Source: Flavonifractor sp. An82 (GTDB lineage: Bacteria; Bacillota; Clostridia; Oscillospirales; Oscillospiraceae). From it: a stretch of DNA of 64,000 nt. Below the pieces are notes generated by a model. The model made no database searches and was not told where the DNA came from. It worked only from the letters and a program-made list of their open reading frames with translations. Both the position numbers and the translations under genes were made by a program. Each line of letters begins with the position of its first letter. Within the stretch, counting starts at the first letter, position 1. Below, in pieces: positions 41,314 through 49,009 of this stretch. The DNA is taken from positions 81,089 through 145,088 of the forward strand of contig NZ_NFHG01000007.1 in NCBI RefSeq assembly GCF_002159265.1. Reading direction: 5' to 3'.

Positions 41314-42651
41314 ATGGCGAAACAAAACCTTCGCGACGGAAACAAGAATTCCGTGGTCAATTTCGGCGCAGGCTGGGTCGTTATCATCTACTGCCTGCTC
41401 ATGTTTTTCCTGTACGTCGGTATGTGCAACGACGGCGCTAACATCACCGCCCCCAACGTGGCCTATCGCCTGGGTGTGGAAAACGGCATGATCATGAACA
41501 TGAACTCCCTGGCCGGTATCGTCGGCGTGGTGTTCTTCATCATCGTGGGCCAGATCAACCGTAAGATCGGCGCCCGCATGACCTCCGGTATCTGCTGCAT
41601 CATCTCCGGTATCGCGTACATCCTGGCCTGCAACGCTCCCAGCATTGTGGTCTACACCGTAGCTATGTGCTTCGTGTACGGCGGCATCATGTCTGCCGGT
41701 TACGTGGCCGGCGGCACTCTGGTTGCCACCTGGTTCCCCAAGAAGAAGGGCGTGGTCATGGGCTACACCACCATGGGCCATAACTTCGCTTCCGCTTTCT
41801 ATGTGCAGCTGGTTGCCATCCTGATCGCCCCCATGATGGCGGGCACCGAGAATATCGGCGAGAACTTCTCCGGCGGCATCATTCCCATCGGCATCGCCGC
41901 CATTGTCCTGGGCATCCTGGGCATGATCTTCATCCGCAACACTCCCCAGGAGCGGGGCCTCAATCCTGACAATGTCTCCGACGAGGTCTACAAGAACGAG
42001 TACGACACCGCCGATGAGGTGGACGGCGACGGCGGCTGGACTACCGGCAAGCTGCTGGCCACCAAGGAGCTGTGGCTGGCTGCCATCACCACCGGCGCCT
42101 TCCAGATCTGCTCCGTGGGCGTCATGAGTCAGCTGGTCATCCGCAACACTCAGCTGGGCTTCACTCAGCAGCAGGCTATGAACGTCATGACCATCCTGGC
42201 CCTGGGCGGCGTGGTCGGCTCCTGGCTCATCGGTATCATCGACGACAAGATCGGCACCAAGAAGACCATGGTTGGTTTCGGCGTGTGGTACGCCATCGCC
42301 CTGCTGTGCAACTTCGGCGCTGCCGACAGCTCCTCCCCCCTGGTGTATGTCTCCCTGTTCATGATCGCCATGGGCATCGGCGGCTCCGCCAACTTCACCA
42401 CCTCCCTGCCCGCCTCCATCTTCGGCCGTCATGGCTTTGACAAGGTGAACAGCGTCATCTTCCCCATCCAGGGCGCTATCACCGCCCTGTGCTTCCTGGT
42501 CAACGGCGCCGTGCAGCTGATGACCGGCGGCCAGATCAAGATGGCCTACCTGGTGTTCGCCGGCGTGGCTCTGGTCAACGTGGTGCTGGTGCTCATCATC
42601 AACGAGCATCGCTTCAACCGCGACTGGAAGGCCGCTCACCCCGGCAAGTAA
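41314..42651 (+). CDS. MFS transporter, oxalate/formate-antiporter-like, co-regulated with the phloroglucinol operon
   Basis: The 445-aa protein has about twelve membrane helices, an MFS loop 2-3 region (GQINRKIGARM), AGGTLVATWFPKKKGVVMG, which is typical of the oxalate/formate antiporter (OFA) branch, and a second-half loop GIIDDKIGTKKTM. OFA members move organic acids. The promoter-operator matches that of the catabolic operon, so import of phloroglucinol or a flavonoid fragment, or export of an acid product, are the likely roles. The ATG at 41314 follows GAGGG; an upstream in-frame ATG has no ribosome binding site. Confidence 0.87.
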   Translation: MAKQNLRDGNKNSVVNFGAGWVVIIYCLLMFFLYVGMCNDGANITAPNVAYRLGVENGMIMNMNSLAGIVGVVFFIIVGQINRKIGARMTSGICCIISGIAYILACNAPSIVVYTVAMCFVYGGIMSAGYVAGGTLVATWFPKKKGVVMGYTTMGHNFASAFYVQLVAILIAPMMAGTENIGENFSGGIIPIGIAAIVLGILGMIFIRNTPQERGLNPDNVSDEVYKNEYDTADEVDGDGGWTTGKLLATKELWLAAITTGAFQICSVGVMSQLVIRNTQLGFTQQQAMNVMTILALGGVVGSWLIGIIDDKIGTKKTMVGFGVWYAIALLCNFGAADSSSPLVYVSLFMIAMGIGGSANFTTSLPASIFGRHGFDKVNSVIFPIQGAITALCFLVNGAVQLMTGGQIKMAYLVFAGVALVNVVLVLIINEHRFNRDWKAAHPGK

Positions 42652-42664
42652 ATCCTGTACCCTT

Positions 42665-42698
42665 GAGAGGACCGGCGCCCCGCCGGTCCTCTCTTTTT
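42665..42698 (+). terminator. Terminator of the MFS gene
   Basis: A 13-bp perfect stem (42665-42677 with 42681-42693) followed by TTTTTG. Confidence 0.93.
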
Positions 42699-42713
42699 GT
42701 GTTCCCAAGCACC

Positions 42714-42745
42714 AAAAAGCCCCGGCCATACGGCCGGGGCTTTTT
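42714..42745. terminator. Second terminator-like hairpin
   Basis: A 14-bp perfect stem (42714-42727 with 42732-42745, loop ATAC) with an A-run and a T-run, only 20 bp after the first; the tandem pair insulates thrS from the transporter gene. Confidence 0.85.
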
Positions 42746-42947
42746 GGGTGTGTGTTGTGTGTGTTGCAAAGGTGTTGGAGAGGGATAAGAGAGGAATTGG
42801 TTTGGGAGGATGGTCTCTTGTTTTGATTCATCTCTGAATCTGTCTGTATCATACCCTGTAAATAAGGCTAAATCGTGTATGCATTGTGAATAAACTGTAA
42901 ATATCGATTTTCCTGATTTCTTCCTCTCGTTCTGTCCACTTTGCCGC

Positions 42948-42976
42948 TTGACAGGGCCACGGTTTGGTGCTATAGT
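42948..42976 (+). promoter_or_regulatory. Promoter of thrS
   Basis: TTGACA (42948-42953), 17 bases, TATAGT (42971-42976), immediately upstream of the T-box leader. Confidence 0.85.
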
Positions 42977-42982
42977 TTCCTC

Positions 42983-43256
42983 GTTAAAATGGCATGGACG
43001 GAGAAGAACCCGCACAGCGGCGGACAGAGAGGGTCCCGTTTTGGTGGAAGGGACCTGCGACACGCGGCGGCTGTACCACTCCCGAGCCGCCCGGGATGAC
43101 CGGGCCGGGGCTTTCCCGTTACAGAAAGTCACAAGCGGCATGAAGTCACGCTGCGCGCCCTCCGCGACGGCGCCTCTGCACTCCATGCAAGCAGGGTGGA
43201 ACCGTGGGACGTTTTTTCGCCTCACCCCTGACCGACAGGGGTGAGGCGTTTTCTTT
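42983..43256 (+). ncRNA. T-box leader of thrS
   Basis: The leader carries the T-box sequence AGGGTGGAACCGTGGG (43193-43208) followed by a 13-bp terminator stem (43218-43230 with 43236-43248) and TTTTCTTT. A plausible threonine specifier ACC is at 43075-43077, on the 3' side of the first long stem. Uncharged tRNA-Thr would stabilise the antiterminator and raise thrS expression. Ends are approximate; with flanks it fills the 639-bp gap before thrS. Confidence 0.93.
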
Positions 43257-43290
43257 ACCCTCCGCCCCAAGTTACAAGGAGGTTTTTTGT

Positions 43291-45096
43291 ATGTCCGAAG
43301 AAATCAAGAACGAGTTTTCCTTTGAAAATCCCGAGTACCGCAAGACCTACTGGCACACCTGCTCCCACATTCTGGCCCAGGCTGTCAAGCGTCTGTGGCC
43401 CGAGGTGAAGCTGGCCATCGGCCCCGCCATCGAGGAGGGCTTCTACTACGATATGCTCTCCCCCTTCCCCTTCACCGCCGATCATCTGGCCCAGATCGAG
43501 GGCGAGATGCGCAAGATCTGCAAGGAGAAGCTGAAGCTGGAGCGGTTTGAGCTACCCCGGGCCGAGGCCCTCAAGCTGATGGAGGAGAAGGGCGAGCCCT
43601 TCAAGGTGGAGCTCATCAACGACCTGCCCGAGGATGCCGTCATCTCCTTCTACAAGCAGGGCGAGTTCACCGACCTGTGCGCCGGCCCCCACCTGGACTC
43701 CACCGCCCGGGTCAAGGGCAACGCCATCAAGCTCACCGCCTGCAACGCCGCCTACTGGCGGGGCGACTCCAACCGGGAGACCCTCCAGCGCATCTACGGC
43801 ATCGCCTTCCCCAAGAAGGACGAGCTGGATGCCTGGGTAAAGCAGCGTGAGGAGGCCCTCAAGCGGGACCACAACAAGCTGGGCCGCGAGCTGGAGTACT
43901 TCACCACCGTGGACGTGATCGGCCAGGGCCTGCCCATCATCCTGCCCAAGGGCGCCCGCACCATCCAGACCCTCCAGCGCTGGGTGGAGGACGAGGAGCA
44001 GAAGCGGGGCTATCTGCTGACCAAGACCCCCTATATGGCCAAGCGGGAGCTGTATAAGATCTCCGGCCACTGGGACCACTACCTGGACGGCATGTTCGTG
44101 CTGGGCGATCCCCACGACGAGGAGCAGGAGTGCTTCGCCCTGCGTCCCATGACCTGCCCCTTCCAGTACCAGGTCTTCCTGAACCGGGGCCGCAGCTACC
44201 GCGACCTGCCCATGCGCCTGGGTGAGACCTCCACCCTGTTCCGTAACGAGGACTCCGGCGAGATGCACGGCCTGATCCGTGTCCGCCAGTTCACCATCTC
44301 CGAGGGCCACCTGATCCTCCGCCCCGAGCAGCTGGAGCAGGAGTTCAAGGGCTGCCTGGATCTGGCCAAGTACTGCCTGGGCACCGTGGGCCTGCTGGAC
44401 AAGTGTACCTTCCGCTTCTCCCAGTGGGATCCCGCCAACCCCAACAACAAGTACGAGGGCACCGCCGAGCAGTGGGAGACCGCCCAGAAGGTCATGGGCC
44501 AGATCCTGGACGACCTGGGCGTGGAGTACACCATCGGCATCGACGAGGCCGCCTTCTACGGACCCAAGCTGGACATCCAGTACAAGAACGTCTTCGGCAA
44601 GGAGGACACCCTGGTCACCATCCAGATCGACATGCTGCTGGCCAAGCAGTTCGGCATGGAGTACGTGGACGCCGACGGCCAGAAGAAGACCCCCTATATC
44701 ATCCACCGCACCTCCCTGGGCTGCTACGAGCGCACCCTGGCCTACCTGCTGGAGGAGTACGGCGGCGCTCTGCCCACCTGGATGTCCCCCGAGCAGATCC
44801 GCATCCTGCCCATCACCGACCGGGCCGCCGACTACAGCTATGAGCTGAAGAACAAGCTGTTCGCTCAGGGCTACCGCGTGGAGGTGGATGAGCGCAACGA
44901 GAAGATCGGCAAGAAGATCCGGGAGGCTCAGATGGAGAAGGTTCCCTATATGCTGGTCATCGGCGACAAGGAAGTGGAGAGCGGCGAGGTGGCCGTCCGC
45001 AACCGCAAGGGCGACCAGACCGTCATGGCCTTCGACGCCTTTGTGGAAAAGCTGAAGGACGAGGTGGATTCCAAGTCCATCCAGCAGAAAATGTAA
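43291..45096 (+). CDS. thrS: Threonyl-tRNA synthetase lacking the TGS domain
   Basis: The 601-aa enzyme starts almost directly with the editing domain (HTCSHILAQAVKRLWPE, GFYYDM) and continues with the class II core: LPKGARTIQTLQRWVE, RPMTCPFQYQVF with the zinc cysteine, MHGLIRVRQFTISEGH, and HRTSLGCYERTLAYLLEEYGG, then an anticodon domain ending VAVRNRKGDQTVM. The usual ~60-residue N-terminal TGS domain is missing. The ATG at 43291 follows AAGGAGG; the longer frame overlaps the T-box terminator. Confidence 0.95.
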   Translation: MSEEIKNEFSFENPEYRKTYWHTCSHILAQAVKRLWPEVKLAIGPAIEEGFYYDMLSPFPFTADHLAQIEGEMRKICKEKLKLERFELPRAEALKLMEEKGEPFKVELINDLPEDAVISFYKQGEFTDLCAGPHLDSTARVKGNAIKLTACNAAYWRGDSNRETLQRIYGIAFPKKDELDAWVKQREEALKRDHNKLGRELEYFTTVDVIGQGLPIILPKGARTIQTLQRWVEDEEQKRGYLLTKTPYMAKRELYKISGHWDHYLDGMFVLGDPHDEEQECFALRPMTCPFQYQVFLNRGRSYRDLPMRLGETSTLFRNEDSGEMHGLIRVRQFTISEGHLILRPEQLEQEFKGCLDLAKYCLGTVGLLDKCTFRFSQWDPANPNNKYEGTAEQWETAQKVMGQILDDLGVEYTIGIDEAAFYGPKLDIQYKNVFGKEDTLVTIQIDMLLAKQFGMEYVDADGQKKTPYIIHRTSLGCYERTLAYLLEEYGGALPTWMSPEQIRILPITDRAADYSYELKNKLFAQGYRVEVDERNEKIGKKIREAQMEKVPYMLVIGDKEVESGEVAVRNRKGDQTVMAFDAFVEKLKDEVDSKSIQQKM

Positions 45097-45106
45097 GCAC
45101 GAATTC

Positions 45107-45141
45107 AAAGAGCGCCCCGCGTCTTGCGGGGCGCTCTTTTT
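45107..45141 (+). terminator. Terminator of thrS
   Basis: A 14-bp perfect stem (45107-45120 with 45126-45139, loop GTCTT) followed by T's. Confidence 0.92.
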
Positions 45142-45164
45142 GTCACCCTGACCTCTCCGCGGGC

Positions 45165-45515
45165 ATGGCATACTGCGAGCAGATGCTCAATACCATTGAA
45201 GGAGTATACACGCTTATGGGAATGCCCGTTATCACCTCCAGCACCACCACCCGTACCCAGGCCATCACCGACATCATTGAGTCGGTGGCCCTTCAGGAAA
45301 CCGCTCTGTCCCACATCCTCAATGCCGAGGGTGAGAAGATCCAGAAGATGGTGGCCCTGGAGGACGTCACCCCCGAGGTGCTGCTCGCCACCAACAAGTC
45401 GGTGGAGTCCATGGTCAACGCCGTATCCCGGCTGGAGATGATCCTCCACTCCAAGCTGTCCGCTTTCGAAGGCTGCCTGTGCAAGCCCGCGGAAGAGGCT
45501 GCTGTCCAGGAGTAA
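45165..45515 (+). CDS. Small helical protein of unknown function (116 aa)
   Basis: The product is predicted mostly helical and acidic. The stretch SVALQETALSHILNAEGEKI is a pattern I associate with small Clostridial proteins and tails of collagen-like surface proteins, but no function is known to me. The ATG at 45165 has no clear ribosome binding site; the ATG at 45216 lies after AAGGAG and would give 99 aa. It sits alone between a terminator and the next glycosyltransferase gene, with no recognisable promoter. Confidence 0.6.
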   Translation: MAYCEQMLNTIEGVYTLMGMPVITSSTTTRTQAITDIIESVALQETALSHILNAEGEKIQKMVALEDVTPEVLLATNKSVESMVNAVSRLEMILHSKLSAFEGCLCKPAEEAAVQE

Positions 45516-45637
45516 CCAAATCCCCCCAGGCGGGGCTCCTCATGGGGCCCCGCCTTTTTGGCACCATCAGAGGACACGCCGCATAGAATAACCGTGCACA
45601 TGTGATACCCTCACACTCTTCCTTGGGAGGACCTTTT

Positions 45638-46948
45638 ATGGCGATCAATTTTGGCCTTGCCAACGACTATAACGTATTCGTATTCGGGAATCTGAGCCTA
45701 AGCAACACCGACGCAGAGGGCCGGGTGGCGGCGGACCAGATCCGGATGCTGCTGCAGGCCGGGATTCAGGTCAAAATGCTGGTCAGCGAGAGCTGTCCCG
45801 ACGGGGAGCGGACCGGCGTCTTTCTGGATGAGCGTCTGGAGTGGGGCAAGATCACCAATACCCTCCACGGAAAGGCCATCCAGTGGCATGACTACACCGC
45901 TCCCACCGGGCAGGTCCACGATACCTTCTTTGAGGAGGCCGACCACATTGCCAAAGATTTGGTAGCGCAATTACAGGATGTGGACGTGTGCATCCTCCAC
46001 GACATTCTCTATCAGGGCTGGCACCTGGTCCACAACATTGCCGTCCGCAAGGCCCAGCAGGAACTGCCCCACCTGCGGTTTTTGGCCTTCACCCACTCCT
46101 TTCCGGCCGCCCGGCCCCAGGAGATGGAGTATCCCTTCTCCGCCCGGTTTACCGACCTGCCCAGGACCAAATTCATCTACCCCACCCGCTCGGGCATTCC
46201 GGCCCTGGCCAGGCAGTACGACGTGCCGGAGGGGCGGTGCGCGGTGGTCTACAACACCCTGCCCCTGCTCCCCGCCATGAGCCAAGAGGTGCAGGAGGTG
46301 GCCCGGCACATAGACCTGACCCGGCCCGACCTGCTGGCGGTCTACCCCGCCCGGCTGACCACCGGCAAGCGCCCGGAGAAGGTAGCCGCCCTGGCAGGGG
46401 CCATCCGCGCCGCCGCGGAGCAGGAAATCAAGGTCATCTTCTGCGACTTCCCCAGCGCCGACATCTCCCCCAGGCTTTACAAGTCCATGATCCGCACCGA
46501 GGGGAAAAAATTCGGCCTGCGGGGGAAGGATCTGCTGTTCACGTCCGACATCGGATTTCCCGACGGCTTCCCCCGGCAGGGAGTGTTTGAGCTGTTCCAG
46601 CTGTCCAACCTGTTCATCTGCCCCTCCTACTCGGAATCCTTCGGGCTCACCGTGCTGGAGGCCGCCAGCCGGGGGAACTTCCTGGTGCTCAACCAGGCCG
46701 TCCCCGCACTGAAGGAGCTGGGGGAGAGTCTGGGGGCCTACTTCATGCGGTGGGACGCCCGGAACTTCGGCTATGACACCCACGAAAGCTACTCCCCCTC
46801 GGAACAGGCCTACTATGAGGATCACGGGAGGGCAATCGTCAATCTGATACGGGAGGACCGGAGCTTGCGGGCCAAAACCATGGTGCGCCGCCAGTACAGC
46901 GACGCCTGGATCTGCCGCAACCAGCTGCTGCCCCTGCTGGAGGGATAA
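45638..46948 (+). CDS. Glycosyltransferase (GT4-like) with an unusual N-terminus
   Basis: The C-terminal half of this 436-aa protein is a GT-B glycosyltransferase: AVYPARLTTGKRPEKVAALA, then LFQLSNLFICPSYSESFGLT followed by VLEAASRG, with the nucleotide-sugar glutamate. The first 30 residues, DYNVFVFGNLSLSNTDAEGR and neighbours, look instead like the start of choice-of-anchor A surface proteins. The ATG at 45638 follows GGGAGG. Acceptor and sugar are unknown. It stands alone between terminators. Confidence 0.8.
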   Translation: MAINFGLANDYNVFVFGNLSLSNTDAEGRVAADQIRMLLQAGIQVKMLVSESCPDGERTGVFLDERLEWGKITNTLHGKAIQWHDYTAPTGQVHDTFFEEADHIAKDLVAQLQDVDVCILHDILYQGWHLVHNIAVRKAQQELPHLRFLAFTHSFPAARPQEMEYPFSARFTDLPRTKFIYPTRSGIPALARQYDVPEGRCAVVYNTLPLLPAMSQEVQEVARHIDLTRPDLLAVYPARLTTGKRPEKVAALAGAIRAAAEQEIKVIFCDFPSADISPRLYKSMIRTEGKKFGLRGKDLLFTSDIGFPDGFPRQGVFELFQLSNLFICPSYSESFGLTVLEAASRGNFLVLNQAVPALKELGESLGAYFMRWDARNFGYDTHESYSPSEQAYYEDHGRAIVNLIREDRSLRAKTMVRRQYSDAWICRNQLLPLLEG

Positions 46949-46950
46949 AA

Positions 46951-46984
46951 AGAGCCTCGGCGCAGTACGCCGAGGCTCTCTTAT
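46951..46984 (+). terminator. Terminator of the glycosyltransferase gene
   Basis: A 12-bp perfect stem (46951-46962 with 46968-46979, loop of 5), followed by CTTAT; it may serve both converging genes. Confidence 0.8.
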
Positions 46985-46985
46985 A

Positions 46986-47225
46986 TCAAAGTTCCAATCC
47001 CTTAAAAAAGTCACGGTATTCCGCCTGAAAAATCTCTTTCATCGCCACCAGTTCGCTTACCTTAATGTTCATACGGTTGGTTTCCAGTTTAGCATAGGTG
47101 CTTTTTGAGATATTCAGACCCATCAGCTGGAGTTTCGCCACCACCTGCTCCTGAGTCATACCCGCGCCCCGCCGCAGCATTTGAATATTGTGTCCGATAT
47201 CCAGATCCGGTCGAATCTTCTGCAT
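46986..47225 (-). CDS. XRE-family helix-turn-helix regulator (about 79 aa)
   Basis: The protein is a single Cro/CI-type domain (IGHNIQMLRRGAGMTQEQVV, then LNISKSTYAKLETNRMNIKV). The start taken is the ATG at 47225 behind GGGTGA; an ATG at 47237 is also possible. It diverges from a 57-aa membrane peptide gene, and two near-identical 19-bp sequences flank that gene's promoter, so it probably represses it. Base composition here is less GC-rich than in the surroundings. Confidence 0.83.
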   Translation of the reverse strand: MQKIRPDLDIGHNIQMLRRGAGMTQEQVVAKLQLMGLNISKSTYAKLETNRMNIKVSELVAMKEIFQAEYRDFFKGLEL

Positions 47226-47239
47226 AGCTTCACCCATAA

Positions 47240-47311
47240 TTCGCAATAAAGAATTTATGAGTTGAGTTTATCCATTTCACATGATATAATGTTTCGCAAT
47301 AACGAATTTAT
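47240..47311 (+). promoter_or_regulatory. Promoter flanked by two 19-bp operator repeats
   Basis: TTCGCAATAAAGAATTTAT (47240-47258) and TTCGCAATAACGAATTTAT (47293-47311) differ at one base and lie 53 bp apart (about five helical turns). Between them are TTGAGT (47262-47267), 17 bases and a perfect TATAAT (47285-47290). The second copy contains the palindrome TTCG-CAATAA-CGAA. This is a textbook repressor arrangement for the divergent XRE protein. Confidence 0.8.
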
Positions 47312-47324
47312 CTGGTGAATGCTT

Positions 47325-47498
47325 ATGATGAAGTGGCCTATGTGGATACGTGTAGTAGTGGGCACAGCAATATTTCTGGTTTCCCTTGCCCTTGCTTTCT
47401 TTTTGGAAGCCTTCTTGGGTGACTATAGCCAATTTATCACGCTTCTTGGCGCAGCGGCATTTATTTATTTAAACCCAGAGTTAATGCGCGGCGATTGA
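47325..47498 (+). CDS. 57-aa two-helix membrane peptide
   Basis: The frame ATG-ATG at 47325 encodes a peptide with two hydrophobic helices (about residues 7-27 and 37-49) and a positively charged start (MMKWPMWIR). It is AT-richer than its neighbours. A consensus promoter with flanking operator repeats lies 35 bp upstream; the ribosome binding site is weak. Small two-helix peptides next to XRE repressors can be toxins, holin-like or regulatory membrane peptides, but nothing here proves this. Confidence 0.65.
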   Translation: MMKWPMWIRVVVGTAIFLVSLALAFFLEAFLGDYSQFITLLGAAAFIYLNPELMRGD

Positions 47499-47504
47499 TA
47501 TAAA

Positions 47505-47560
47505 AAGAGCCCCGACAAGGCGCTGCTTTGTGCAGCGCCCCGTCGGGGCCCTCTTTCCTT
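47505..47560 (-). terminator. Terminator of asnS
   Basis: A long imperfect stem (GAGCCCCGAC arm at about 47514-47526 with GTCGGGGCCCTC at about 47541-47554, inner GGCGCTGC/GCAGCGCC) followed on the minus strand by TTTTTATAT. Confidence 0.85.
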
Positions 47561-47565
47561 TTCAG

Positions 47566-48960
47566 TTAGAAATCAGCGTTGCCCACGGTACGAGGATGCA
47601 GTTCCACGTCGCGGATGTTGGACACGCCGGTGAGGTACATGACCATCCGCTCGAAGCCCAGGCCGAAGCCGGCGTGGCGGCAGGAGCCGTAGCGCCGCAG
47701 GTCCAGGTACCACCAGTAGTCCTCGGGGTTCATGCCCAGCTCCTTGATACGGCTCTCCAGCAGGTCCAGCCGCTCCTCACGCTGGGAACCGCCGATGATC
47801 TCACCGATGCCGGGCACCAGGCAGTCGGCGGCAGCCACGGTCTTGCCGTCGTCGTTGAGGCGCATATAGAAGGCCTTGATGTCCTTGGGATAGTCGGTAA
47901 CAAACACGGGGCGCTTGAAGATCTGCTCGGTGAGGTAGCGCTCGTGCTCAGTCTGGAGATCGCAGCCCCACTCCACCTTGTAGTCGAACTTGTCGTTGTT
48001 CTGCTTGAGCAACTCCACCGCCTCGGTGTAGGTCACCCGGCCGAAGTCGGAGGAAGCCACATGCTCCAGCCGCTCCTTCAGGCCCTTGTCCACGAAGGAG
48101 GAGAAGAAGTTCATCTCGTCGGGGCACTTGGCCATGACGGTATTGATGATATACTTGATCATGGCCTCGGCGGTATCCATATAGTCGTTCAGGTCGGCGA
48201 AGGCCATCTCAGGCTCGATCATCCAGAACTCAGCGGCGTGGCGCTGGGTGTTGGAGTTCTCGGCCCGGAAGGTGGGGCCAAAGGTGTACACGTTGCCGAA
48301 GGCCATGGCGAAGTTCTCGGCGTTGAGCTGGCCGGACACGGTGAGGTTGGCCTTCTTGCCAAAAAAGTCCTTGGAGTAGTCCACCTGGCCATCCTCGGTC
48401 TTGGGCACGTTGTTCAGGTCCAGGGTGGTGACCTGGAACATCTCGCCGGCGCCCTCGCAGTCGGAGGCGGTGATCAGCGGGGTCTGGGCATACACAAAGC
48501 CCCGGTCCTGGAAGAAGCAGTGGATGGCGTGGGCAGCCACGGAGCGCACCCGGAAGGTGGCGGAGAACAGGTTGGTGCGGGGCCGCAGGTGCTGGATGGT
48601 ACGCAGGTACTCCACGCTGTGGCGCTTCTTCTGCAGGGGGTAGTCGGGGGTGGAGGTGCCCTCCACCTGGATCTTGGCGGCCTTGACCTCCAGGGGCTGC
48701 TTGGCCTCAGGGGTCAGAACCACGGTACCAGTGACGATGAGGGCAGCGCCCACATTCTGACCGGCGATCTCTTTATAATTGTCCAGCACATTGGCGTCCA
48801 GGACCACCTGCAGATTCTTGAAGCAGGAGCCGTCGTTGAGCTCCACAAAGCCGAAGCTCTTCATGTCCCGGATGGTGCGGGCCCAGCCGCAGACGGTGAT
48901 CTCTTTGCCGCCGAACTGCTCCTGGTCCGCAAAAATCTGTGCGATTTTGGTGCGTTCCAT
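47566..48960 (-). CDS. asnS: Asparaginyl-tRNA synthetase
   Basis: The 464-aa class II enzyme has an N-terminal OB fold ([25 protein letters not shown]), motif 2 around [20 protein letters not shown] and motif 3 [15 protein letters not shown]. The AEFWMIEPE sequence distinguishes AsnRS from AspRS. The ATG at 48960 sits eight bases after GAGGG; an ATG six bases upstream is too close. An amino-acid transporter gene lies just upstream on the same strand (50 bp), possibly co-transcribed. Confidence 0.95.
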   Translation of the reverse strand: MERTKIAQIFADQEQFGGKEITVCGWARTIRDMKSFGFVELNDGSCFKNLQVVLDANVLDNYKEIAGQNVGAALIVTGTVVLTPEAKQPLEVKAAKIQVEGTSTPDYPLQKKRHSVEYLRTIQHLRPRTNLFSATFRVRSVAAHAIHCFFQDRGFVYAQTPLITASDCEGAGEMFQVTTLDLNNVPKTEDGQVDYSKDFFGKKANLTVSGQLNAENFAMAFGNVYTFGPTFRAENSNTQRHAAEFWMIEPEMAFADLNDYMDTAEAMIKYIINTVMAKCPDEMNFFSSFVDKGLKERLEHVASSDFGRVTYTEAVELLKQNNDKFDYKVEWGCDLQTEHERYLTEQIFKRPVFVTDYPKDIKAFYMRLNDDGKTVAAADCLVPGIGEIIGGSQREERLDLLESRIKELGMNPEDYWWYLDLRRYGSCRHAGFGLGFERMVMYLTGVSNIRDVELHPRTVGNADF

Positions 48961-49009
48961 TTCCATTTCCCTCGATTCGTAAAAATTGGTCTCAGTGGGC
49001 ACTAGTATA

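Noticed and set aside
36558..42651. Reading the 36-42 kb cluster as a carnitine-type or lysine-fermentation (3-keto-5-aminohexanoate) pathway, because of the BKACE gene.
   Set aside because: There is no aminomutase, thioesterase or CoA-transferase, whereas the SDR and cyclase-type hydrolase fit the phloroglucinol route exactly.
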